DNA from: Clostridiales bacterium
GTDB lineage: Bacteria > Bacillota > Clostridia > Saccharofermentanales > Saccharofermentanaceae
Reading direction: 5' to 3'
NCBI GenBank assembly: GCA_017554745.1
Contig: JAFZHS010000029.1
Location: 1-60,646 of the forward strand
Length of the DNA stretch: 60,646 bases
Below are positions 49,278 through 56,453 of this stretch, piece after piece. The notes beneath the pieces are model-generated. The model was not told the DNA's origin. It saw nothing but the letters and a program-made list of their open reading frames with translations, and did no database searches. A program made the position numbers and the translations under genes. How positions within the stretch are numbered: position 1 is the stretch's first letter; every line of letters begins with the position of its first letter.

Positions 49278-50521
49278 TGGAAATCGTCCTCCGGATGGAA
49301 AGGATCATTTACTATATTCGCAGCTTTATTCTGCTTTGTGAAGACTTCAGCTTCGGCCGCGCTTTTTATGACGCTCGTACCGTATCTCCTGTTAATGTCA
49401 TCGATTGCTTTATTGAGCCTGTCATCGCGCTCTGAGGCCTTGACTTCATTGAATATCGAGAGCTGCTCACCGCTGTCTGATCTTACCAGCTTGGTGCATC
49501 TTACACCTATACTTCGTACGCCTTTATTCCAATCGTAAGACTCTTTGAAAAGGTCTCTTGCGGCAGCATAGATCGTCTTCGCGTCATCGGTAGGCCTGTA
49601 GATTATCCGCTGTTTCTCGTAGATCAGAAGATCTCTGTCACGCACCGTGATCTGGACAACAGTTCCTTTGAGTCCGTGCTTGCGCAAACGCTCGGCGACA
49701 CTCTCCGAGAGCATATGGAGCGTCCTCTCTATCTGTCTGTCAGACGTCATGTCTTCAGCCGTTGTAGTAGAGTTGCCGACCGACTTTGGTATGCGTTTAT
49801 AACCGGATTCTGCGACCGGAGCATCGTCAAGCCCGTTAGCATATTCCCACAGCATCACACCCGCCTTGCCCAGATAGCGGCTTATAAATTCACCGTCCGT
49901 CTTAGCAAGATCGCCTATTGTCTTAACATTTATCTTCGACAGCTTATCTGCCGTATGTCTTCCGACAAAAAGAAGGTCAGCCACGGGAAGGGGCCATATC
50001 TTTTCCTGCCAGTTTTCATCAGTAAAAACAGTCGTCGCATCGGGCTTTTTGTAATCGCTTCCGAGCTTTGCGAAAACCTTGTTAAAGCTGATACCTACTG
50101 AGCATGTGAGCTTGAATTCTTCCTTTACCCTGTTCCTTATCTCAAGCGCCACTTCTTCAGCTTCATCGTAATCACTTACGATCCCCGTCATGTCGAGCCA
50201 GCACTCGTCAAGACCGAAGGGCTCTACCTTGTCGGTATATTCGGAATACATGGCGCGGATCTTCTTGGAATAGAATTCATACTTCTCATGATGCGCATCG
50301 ACAAGGACCAGTTCGGGGCATTTTGCCTTCGCCTGCCAGATGGCTTCGGCTGTCTTGATGCCGTACTTTTTGGCAGGTTCATTCTTAGCCAGGATAATGC
50401 CGTGCCTCACTGAAGCATCGCCTGCGACAGCCATGGGAACGTTCCTTAAGTCCGGTCTGGATATCATCTCGACCGAAGCAAAATAGCAATTCTGGTCTAT
50501 GTGAAAGATAATGCGCTTCAT
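49274..50521 (-). CDS. dinB: Y-family DNA polymerase IV
   Basis: This is an error-prone translesion polymerase. The 415-residue protein has the catalytic motif MKRIIFHIDQNCYFASVE, DECWLDMTGIV with the second metal-binding acidic residues, the thumb and little-finger domains and no beta-clamp-binding tail that I can identify with certainty (GEQLSIFNE resembles the QLxLF motif). The ATG at 50521 has no ribosome site; a TGGTAGTAT extended -10 ends 6 bases before it, so the message is probably leaderless. A LexA-like box overlaps the promoter. First gene of a tight operon. Confidence 0.92.
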   Translation of the reverse strand: MKRIIFHIDQNCYFASVEMISRPDLRNVPMAVAGDASVRHGIILAKNEPAKKYGIKTAEAIWQAKAKCPELVLVDAHHEKYEFYSKKIRAMYSEYTDKVEPFGLDECWLDMTGIVSDYDEAEEVALEIRNRVKEEFKLTCSVGISFNKVFAKLGSDYKKPDATTVFTDENWQEKIWPLPVADLLFVGRHTADKLSKINVKTIGDLAKTDGEFISRYLGKAGVMLWEYANGLDDAPVAESGYKRIPKSVGNSTTTAEDMTSDRQIERTLHMLSESVAERLRKHGLKGTVVQITVRDRDLLIYEKQRIIYRPTDDAKTIYAAARDLFKESYDWNKGVRSIGVRCTKLVRSDSGEQLSIFNEVKASERDDRLNKAIDDINRRYGTSVIKSAAEAEVFTKQNKAANIVNDPFHPEDDFQ

Positions 50522-50527
50522 GGCAAG

Positions 50528-50554
50528 ATACTACCACAAAACGAACATATTTTC
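50528..50554 (-). promoter_or_regulatory. dinB promoter with LexA-like box
   Basis: The extended -10 TGGTAGTAT has its hexamer at 50528-50533 (minus). CGAACATATTTTC (50542-50554) matches the Bacillota LexA operator pattern GAAC-N4-GTTC at 7 of 8 fixed positions and covers the spacer and -35 region. Confidence 0.6.
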
Positions 50555-50693
50555 TACTTTTGAGGAGAGCATTCCGCCTCAGCCCGGTCTTTGAGAAAGT
50601 AAATATTCTTTAAAAAACTATGTAATTTTACTTTTAGATGATGTATACTAACTGGGTGAGAAAATCAAAAAAATACAATTTTGTAAAACGCAC

Positions 50694-50710
50694 ATCCGGA
50701 CTGTCCGGAT
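50694..50710. promoter_or_regulatory. 17-bp palindrome before the response regulator gene
   Basis: ATCCGGAC-T-GTCCGGAT is a perfect inverted repeat of two 8-bp arms. It lies 42 bases upstream of the response regulator start, within its likely leader, and could be an operator. Confidence 0.6.
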
Positions 50711-50752
50711 AACAGCTAATTAAAATCAGAATTAACCACGGGAGGTATTTTA

Positions 50753-51463
50753 ATGGCTAAGCAAAAAGTATTTCTTGTAGATGACGACAGCGATATCTTA
50801 GTTCTCAACCGCGATTTTCTTGAGAGCGAGGGATATGACGTAGTAACAGCAGCTTCATGTGCTGAAGCGCTTGAGAAGATTAAGCTCCACAGTTTTTCCT
50901 GCATCGTTCTGGACGTAATGCTTCCTGACGGCAGCGCTTTTGATCTCGCTCCGAAGATTAAGGAATATACAGATTGTCCTATTATCTTCCTCACAGCAAA
51001 GGATCAGCAGGAAGACGTCATCAACGGCTTCAAGGTCGGTGCAGACGACTACATCACAAAGCCTTATTCTCTGCCTGAGCTGAGTCTTCGTATCAACGTT
51101 CACATCAAGCGCAGCATGAAGAGCGAAGGATTCCTTGTTGAGTATCCGCCGCTCCGCATCAATATCAAGACACGTGAGGTTACTCTCAAGGAGAAGCCTC
51201 TGCATCTTACAAACCGTGAGTTCGACATCCTCTGCCTCCTCGCTGAGACACCTAATGTTATCGTTCCTTTCACAAGGATCTATTCTCACGTTTGGGGTGA
51301 CGATTCACCGTGCGACAACCATCTCGTAATGGTTAACATCTCTTATCTCAGAAAGAAGATGGAGAAGATCGCACCTGAGATCACTTTCGTTAAGACCGAG
51401 TGGGGTATCGGATATTCATTCGCTTATCCGCCGGTAAAGAACAGCATGAACACACAGTTCTGA
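50753..51463 (+). CDS. OmpR-family response regulator
   Basis: The 236-residue protein has a receiver domain (1-118) with DDDSD acidic pocket, phosphoacceptor Asp54 (VLDVMLPDG), Thr81 and Lys103 (ITKPY), and a winged-helix DNA-binding domain (about 130-230: LTNREFDILCLLAETPNVIVPFTRIYSHVWGDD, then WGIGYSF). It pairs with the histidine kinase 67 bases downstream. Its regulon is unknown; the palindrome ahead may be its own site. Ribosome site GGGAGG. Confidence 0.94.
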   Translation: MAKQKVFLVDDDSDILVLNRDFLESEGYDVVTAASCAEALEKIKLHSFSCIVLDVMLPDGSAFDLAPKIKEYTDCPIIFLTAKDQQEDVINGFKVGADDYITKPYSLPELSLRINVHIKRSMKSEGFLVEYPPLRINIKTREVTLKEKPLHLTNREFDILCLLAETPNVIVPFTRIYSHVWGDDSPCDNHLVMVNISYLRKKMEKIAPEITFVKTEWGIGYSFAYPPVKNSMNTQF

Positions 51464-51530
51464 TCTGACGAAGAAGTAATTAACTTATGCGGGGCTTTAA
51501 TTAAGTCCCGCTTAATCATTTAAGGGGAAT

Positions 51531-53789
51531 ATGGCACAGTACAGGCACAGCAGATTGTCTAATCTTAAGCGCTCGGTTTCTGACGATCACGGCAGGACCT
51601 TCGGCGGTACTATGCTCATGTTCATTTTCGCGCTGCTCTTAACTCTCGTACTGGCAGGTATAATCTCCATCAGCGCTACATTCGAGAAAAAGACTCCTGA
51701 AGTGATAGCCGAGAGCGGAGCGATAGTATTAAGCGACGAGCTCGCTACCGGGGGACTGTACAGCGACCATATCTCAAGCGGCTGGACATTCGTGCCTAAC
51801 GTCTCTCCCGAAGTCGCACAAACCAGCCTTGCAAAGAACGCCGAATACAATATGGACGGCACTGTAGATCAGTGGCCTTCTTCCGTACTCCTTAACCACA
51901 GAGCATATCTTGACGGCGTAACCACGGCAGACTTCTGGCGCGGATGGTTTGACTACAGCAAATCTCCCGACTGGGTAAATGCGAAAGACGGCGTCGAATA
52001 CCAGCATGTCTCCATCGAGAACACAGATTGTTACTGCGCTGCTTACATAGGACATTTCGAGTGCGATCCCGATATCAGGTCCCTTGCTCTGATGTTCCAC
52101 AGATTTAACGGCGAGGCCTGGGTATACTGCAACGGCAATCTTATGGAACGTATCGGCGCCAACTGGCCTGTCTTCAACCTCAATGCTTTTGCGGATTACT
52201 GCACGCTCATTCCCGAGGACGGCAAGATCGACCTGGTAATCGTTATCGCGTGTGACTCTGACGTAAGGAATCCGGGTATATTATCTGACCCTATCATCGC
52301 GACCAACGCAGCTAATGACGCGCACACTGCGATCACGAGCGGGCACTTCGCGATCGTTATCGTTTTGTCCATCCTGGCGATCGCGTTCGTATCGCACATC
52401 ATCCTTAACTCCACAAAAAACAAGTGGCTGGTTATCTTCTTCCTGATAAGCTTTGCAGCGATCCTTTTCTATTACCTGGACGATGCAAGGTTCTTATCGG
52501 TCAACAGCCATACAAGAGCCGACTTAAGATTTATATTCATCATCATCTCCTGCGCCGCAGGTTATTTGGAGAATTCACTGTTCTTCGCGGGAACCAAGAC
52601 TAGGGAAAAGAATTACTTCTTGAGAAAAGGTCATTGGATCGTCTTTGGCATCTGCTCATCGTGCGTAGCCGTTTACTACGCTTTCAGCATATTCTTCGGA
52701 ATGCTGACGCCGGAGTTCGTATCCCTGATGATCGCGCTTACAATTGCAACATTGTCTATCTTTATCGACCTGTTCTTCTATCACGGCGAAAACCAGAGAT
52801 CGCTCCTTTTCGCTCTCTTATACACCCTTATGTTCTTCGTCCTTTATCTGGCGATCCTCTTAGACAACATGATCGCTTCGATGATCCCTATGTACAGTAA
52901 CATCTTCGCGATCTTCGCGCTCCTTGCTGAGATCATGCTCGTAACTTCATACATTAACCAGCAGAAAGAGATCAAGCGTAATGCCGCCGTCCTTAAGAGA
53001 CAGGTAAGAGAGAAGACCGTTTTCATCTCCGAGATCAACCGTGACCTTGTGCTCACGAACAAGAAGCTCCTTGAAGGCGAGGCAGCCCGTAAGAATGTCT
53101 TAAGCAACGTATCCCACGATTTGAGGACTCCTATCACGGCCATAAGAGGTTACGCGGAACTGATGCTGTCAGCACAGGATAATTTAAGTCTTGAACAGCG
53201 CAATTCTTATCTTGCCAATATCGTCCGCCGTTCCGAACAGATGGAAAGGATCGTTGCCGACATCATGGAGCTCACCAGAATGGAATCGAGCGAAGCCGAA
53301 TTCCAGTTCACTTCCGTATCGATCTCCGAGATGCTCGATGAACTCGTAATGATGTATTCGATGGATCTTGAAGACACCAACAAGCATTTGTCCTTGGATG
53401 TTCCCGCACGCGATTCTCTGATCGCAAAGGCTGACCCGGCAAAGCTGTCGCGCGTTTTCGAGAATCTCATATCCAACGCCATCAACTACACAGGGCCTGA
53501 TGCGCTGATCACCATCAAGGCCTGGAGATCCGGTGAGACATCACATATCGCGACCCAGAAGATCCATATCACAGTCACTGATAACGGCATCGGCATTCCC
53601 GAACAGGATATTCCGAGGATTTTCGACCGTTTCTATAGGGCCCACAACTCCGGTGTAAACATCAAGGGCACCGGCTTGGGACTTGCCATCGTTAAGCTCA
53701 TCATCGACAAGCACGATGCCGAGATCACCGTAAGAAGTAAACTCGGCGAAGGCACAACATTCGAAGTTATCCTGGCAGCAGCTTATTGA
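51531..53789 (+). CDS. Seven-transmembrane sensor histidine kinase (7TMR-DISM type)
   Basis: The 752-residue protein has an N-terminal span (about 25-50), an extracytoplasmic beta-rich domain (about 60-270), seven membrane spans (about 275-475), a coiled segment, the HisKA domain with His529 in NVSHDLRTPITAIRGY, and the ATPase domain with NLISNAINYT (N box), DNGIGIP (G1) and GTGLGLAIVK (G2). Organisation matches kinases with 7TM diverse-intracellular-signalling modules that bind carbohydrates or related ligands. The ligand is unknown. It follows its regulator with a short gap; a terminator ends the unit. Confidence 0.92.
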   Translation: MAQYRHSRLSNLKRSVSDDHGRTFGGTMLMFIFALLLTLVLAGIISISATFEKKTPEVIAESGAIVLSDELATGGLYSDHISSGWTFVPNVSPEVAQTSLAKNAEYNMDGTVDQWPSSVLLNHRAYLDGVTTADFWRGWFDYSKSPDWVNAKDGVEYQHVSIENTDCYCAAYIGHFECDPDIRSLALMFHRFNGEAWVYCNGNLMERIGANWPVFNLNAFADYCTLIPEDGKIDLVIVIACDSDVRNPGILSDPIIATNAANDAHTAITSGHFAIVIVLSILAIAFVSHIILNSTKNKWLVIFFLISFAAILFYYLDDARFLSVNSHTRADLRFIFIIISCAAGYLENSLFFAGTKTREKNYFLRKGHWIVFGICSSCVAVYYAFSIFFGMLTPEFVSLMIALTIATLSIFIDLFFYHGENQRSLLFALLYTLMFFVLYLAILLDNMIASMIPMYSNIFAIFALLAEIMLVTSYINQQKEIKRNAAVLKRQVREKTVFISEINRDLVLTNKKLLEGEAARKNVLSNVSHDLRTPITAIRGYAELMLSAQDNLSLEQRNSYLANIVRRSEQMERIVADIMELTRMESSEAEFQFTSVSISEMLDELVMMYSMDLEDTNKHLSLDVPARDSLIAKADPAKLSRVFENLISNAINYTGPDALITIKAWRSGETSHIATQKIHITVTDNGIGIPEQDIPRIFDRFYRAHNSGVNIKGTGLGLAIVKLIIDKHDAEITVRSKLGEGTTFEVILAAAY

Positions 53790-53805
53790 TCCCGCGCCAA
53801 TAAAA

Positions 53806-53832
53806 AAGCTGCCCCGGAATGCGGGACAGCTT
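53806..53832. terminator. Bidirectional terminator after the histidine kinase
   Basis: AAGCTG (53806-53811) pairs with CAGCTT (53827-53832) and CCCG with CGGG after a one-base mismatch. AAAAAA precedes it, so T-rich tails are available for the minus gene. Confidence 0.75.
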
Positions 53833-53855
53833 CTAATGTTTAAATATCAGTTTGA

Positions 53856-54059
53856 TCAGCCCTGAGCCTGGAAATAGTTGTTCAGCTCTTCAACAAGGGC
53901 GTCGCAATCCATACCGTGAACTATGCATGCTTCCTCGATCGTCTCTCCTGAAGCAAGTGCGCAGCCGAGGCAATGAAGTCCTGAAGCCATGAGGATCGGC
54001 GCAACGCCTTCATCCTGCATTACGACATCACCGATAATTGTATCTTTTGTAACTATCAT
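53856..54059 (-). CDS. DUF1858 protein
   Basis: The 67-residue protein matches the DUF1858 family: MIVTKDTIIGDVV, then APILMASGLHCLGCALASGETIEEACIVHGMD. The conserved CxxC pair at about 30-33 may bind a metal or take part in redox chemistry. In other genomes this domain stands alone or is fused to hybrid-cluster or related proteins. Length is normal. The site CGGAGG is present. Function is not known. Confidence 0.88.
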   Translation of the reverse strand: MIVTKDTIIGDVVMQDEGVAPILMASGLHCLGCALASGETIEEACIVHGMDCDALVEELNNYFQAQG

Positions 54060-54258
54060 CTCGTTACCTCCGATTGTTATTTTGCATTACAAGCATACAC
54101 TATCATCGCGAATAAATCTTGTGGTAAAAAGGCATAAATATCATTTGCCATCCTATTGCCTCAGCGCAATTCCTACAAACGGAGTCGGCAATACCCTCCC
54201 GAAGTGCAAAAAAGCCTCGAAAAATCGACATTTTCTCGAATTATTGCCCTAAAACATC

Positions 54259-54287
54259 TTGACATCTAATTAAAGGAATTTGATAAT
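54259..54287 (+). promoter_or_regulatory. Strong promoter of the HU gene
   Basis: TTGACA (54259-54264) and GATAAT (54282-54287) have 17-bp spacing, close to consensus, as expected for an abundant nucleoid protein. Confidence 0.85.
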
Positions 54288-54339
54288 GAAATTACTATAA
54301 AATCAAGCCTTTTCAGCGGCTAATACAGGAGGAAACCAC

Positions 54340-54633
54340 ATGAACAAGTCACAGCTTATTGACAAGATCGCAGCTGATGCCGGCCTCAGCAAGAAGGATG
54401 CAGAAGCAGCTCTCAAGGCTACCCTCGGTGCTATTGAAGGTGCTCTCGTAAAGAATGACAAGGTCGTTCTCGTAGGCTTCGGTACATTCAAGACAAAGAA
54501 GCTCGCTGCTAGAAGCGGACGTAATCCTGCTACAGGCGACAAGATCAAGATCGCAGCTTCTACTGTTCCTACATTCAAGGCAGGCAAGTCCCTCAAGGAT
54601 AAGGTTAACGCTAAGAAGGGTAAGAAGAAGTAA
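54340..54633 (+). CDS. hup: HU-type nucleoid DNA-binding protein
   Basis: The 97-residue protein has the HU/IHF fold: [59 protein letters not shown] with the DNA-bending Pro in the RNP motif, and [16 protein letters not shown] basic tail (KKGKKK) adds a few residues. Homodimers bind DNA broadly and help its compaction. Ribosome site AGGAGGAAA; strong promoter and terminator make it a single-gene unit. Confidence 0.96.
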   Translation: MNKSQLIDKIAADAGLSKKDAEAALKATLGAIEGALVKNDKVVLVGFGTFKTKKLAARSGRNPATGDKIKIAASTVPTFKAGKSLKDKVNAKKGKKK

Positions 54634-54658
54634 TTCTCATCTTAAACTTGTTTACCAG

Positions 54659-54684
54659 AGGCTCCGCAAAAGCGGAGCCTTTTT
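54659..54684 (+). terminator. Terminator of hup
   Basis: AGGCTCCGC (54659-54667) pairs with GCGGAGCCT (54672-54680) around AAAA, followed by TTTTTA on +. It overlaps the last codons of the convergent Spo0A-like gene. Confidence 0.9.
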
Positions 54685-55234
54685 ATTTCCATTCCAGCGG
54701 ATCTCTTAAGCCCATCCGCCTCTCTATCCTTGACTGGATGCACCGCACCACGGCACGGCTCCTCATCTTCGTTAAGCTGCTTCTCATGATCGCATACCTG
54801 ACATCGCGCTCTGCCTGCTGGTAAGATAATCCGAATTCCCTGCTCGACTCCACATAAAGGCTCTTCATCGTAGGCGGCAGAGGAATGCCTCTTCTGAATG
54901 AAGAATAAACTGCATTGTAGATCAGATTTGAACCGATAAGTGACATATCGAATCCGTACTCCCTCAAAACAGTCTTGATGCACACATCAAGGAATGCTTC
55001 TTCCTTGTTTCTCTCAGATGCCGATCCGTCATGTGAACTGATCGAAGTCACTTTGCCTGCTGCTTCTTTCCTGTTGTTCCGCGCATCGACTATGTAATGC
55101 AGGATACCGAAGTCATCTTCCACGGCAATAACGCCGTTGTTGCGAAGCAAAGTATTAATGCTCTCTAAAAGACTTAAGTCACTGCATACAACCGACATCT
55201 CCACCGAGCCTCTTTTTAAAACCCTGTTCTCCAC
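54683..55234 (-). CDS. Spo0A C-terminal-domain-like DNA-binding protein without a receiver domain
   Basis: The 183-residue protein has a C-terminal domain (about 85-180) patterned like the Spo0A DNA-binding domain: VCIKTVLREYGFDMSLIG, YNAVYSSF, MKSLYVESSREFGLSYQQAERDVRYAI. The N-terminal ~75 residues (SVVCSDLSLLESINTLLRNNGVIAVEDDFGILHYIVDA) are unlike a receiver (no phosphoacceptor set). I set the start at the GTG 55234, which has AGGAGGTG 8 bases upstream; longer frames have no signals. It could be a Spo0A-derived regulator of another process. The TTGAGACT box lies ~105 bp upstream of its start. Confidence 0.78.
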   Translation of the reverse strand: MENRVLKRGSVEMSVVCSDLSLLESINTLLRNNGVIAVEDDFGILHYIVDARNNRKEAAGKVTSISSHDGSASERNKEEAFLDVCIKTVLREYGFDMSLIGSNLIYNAVYSSFRRGIPLPPTMKSLYVESSREFGLSYQQAERDVRYAIMRSSLTKMRSRAVVRCIQSRIERRMGLRDPLEWK

Positions 55235-55339
55235 TGACCGTTCACCTCCTTTTCGCGGGTCCTTCCTTGAAAAGAGTGTACAATCCGGGAAGCCGCCTGT
55301 GTGTGCGACTTGCAGCAAAATGAAAAAACGGGGCCTTAT

Positions 55340-55375
55340 TTGAGACTTTTTGGCAAAAATTGAGACTAGTCTCAA
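55340..55375. promoter_or_regulatory. TTGAGACT tandem box, copy 2
   Basis: TTGAGACT at 55340-55347 and 55360-55367 are exactly 20 bp apart, as in copy 1 at 29087. The second copy is part of the perfect 16-bp palindrome TTGAGACTAGTCTCAA. It lies 25 bases after the stop of the upstream membrane-protein gene and ~105 bp before the Spo0A-like start. Confidence 0.55.
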
Positions 55376-55400
55376 TTTTCAGGGGTAAAAAAACAGATTA

Positions 55401-55841
55401 TCAGGACTCGGTCTCGTCCGTTCCGTTATTGATCTCTTCCTGCTCAGTATCCGTGACAAGTGTCCAGTCAACCGTGAAACCGGAATACTGGGTATGCTTT
55501 ACTCTTACCCTGTCGCCTTCATTCAGATTGTTGTGCAGAGGATTTACATAGTAATATGTGCCGTCGACGACGAAATAGTTCTTAATAAAACCTATCTTTT
55601 CGACCGTTCCGGTGTTGTAGTAATAATTGCTGTTTACCAGGCTGTTGATATCAAGAAGTCTCGGGGCAGCGCAGAAAATAATATCGAGGAGTGCCACAAG
55701 CGCAAAAACGATCGGGAAAAAATAGGAGACAACGTGCTTGGTCTTCTTCTTTTTATTGCGTCCCGCAAAAACGCATGCCAGCACGATGAACACAACGATC
55801 AAAAGAATATGGGCAGCCAGATTTACAATAAAGTAATTCAT
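55401..55841 (-). CDS. Small membrane protein of unknown function
   Basis: I do not recognise this 146-residue protein. It has two membrane spans (about 8-27 and 38-60), separated by a basic loop (GRNKKKKTKHV), and a C-terminal ~85-residue domain, beta-rich by pattern (KIGFIKNYFVVDGTYYYVNP, DRVRVKHTQYSGFTVDW), predicted outside if the basic loop is inside. The tail is Glu/Asp-rich. The ribosome site AAGGAC is moderate. It follows the cyclo-ligase gene by 9 bases. Confidence 0.7.
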   Translation of the reverse strand: MNYFIVNLAAHILLIVVFIVLACVFAGRNKKKKTKHVVSYFFPIVFALVALLDIIFCAAPRLLDINSLVNSNYYYNTGTVEKIGFIKNYFVVDGTYYYVNPLHNNLNEGDRVRVKHTQYSGFTVDWTLVTDTEQEEINNGTDETES

Positions 55842-55850
55842 TAAGAGTCC

Positions 55851-56450
55851 TTAATCAGTATATTCTTCTTCAGGTATCACCGCGATAAAATCGGCGCTGA
55901 TATCATGACCTTCCGAGGGCACATCAGAACAGATCTGGAACTCATAGCAAATGCCTAAAAGATAAGGTCTTCCAGAGCCTGATCTGCTGATGAAGCGGTC
56001 GTAAAAACCTCCGCCCATTCCGAGCCTTGTGCCTTCTTCATTATAAGCAACCGCAGGCAGCACTACAACATCAATGTCCTTGGGATCAACGGGCTTCTTA
56101 GAGCCCAGAGGCTCCCTGATGCCGAGCGGAGATTCTTCGAATTCATCCTTGCCAAGGCTTTTACAGTCATAGAAAACGATATCGTCATCCTCAACTCTCG
56201 GAAAGCAGCAAGTGATGCCCTTTGCCATGAAGAACTCCGCAAGACCGTCCACCGGGACTTCGCCTTTGAAAGACCTGTAGAATGCTATTCTTTTTGCTTT
56301 TTTAAGCTTGCTCCTGAGCTCATCGTCATCAATCGATGTGATAAACTCCGGGAGCTCTTTTTCGATCTTCGCGAGCACTTCAGGAGAAAGGCCCATCCGC
56401 CTTCTCTTTATCTCTTTCCTGATCTTGGATTTTTCTTCTTCGATATTCAT
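55851..56450 (-). CDS. 5-formyltetrahydrofolate cyclo-ligase
   Basis: The enzyme converts 5-formyl-THF to 5,10-methenyl-THF using ATP. The 199-residue protein has an N-terminal basic helix (KSKIRKEIKRRRMGLSPE), IAFYRSFKGEVP, and the family motif GTRLGMGGGFYDRF with the substrate- and Mg-ATP-binding residues. Length is typical. It starts just after the ligA stop and precedes the small membrane-protein gene, suggesting co-transcription. Confidence 0.92.
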   Translation of the reverse strand: MNIEEEKSKIRKEIKRRRMGLSPEVLAKIEKELPEFITSIDDDELRSKLKKAKRIAFYRSFKGEVPVDGLAEFFMAKGITCCFPRVEDDDIVFYDCKSLGKDEFEESPLGIREPLGSKKPVDPKDIDVVVLPAVAYNEEGTRLGMGGGFYDRFISRSGSGRPYLLGICYEFQICSDVPSEGHDISADFIAVIPEEEYTD

Positions 56451-56453
56451 GGA

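Noticed and set aside
55360..55551. 63-codon + strand frame beginning MRLVSIFRG
   Set aside because: It begins in the TTGAGACT palindrome and overlaps the membrane-protein gene antisense; no ribosome site.
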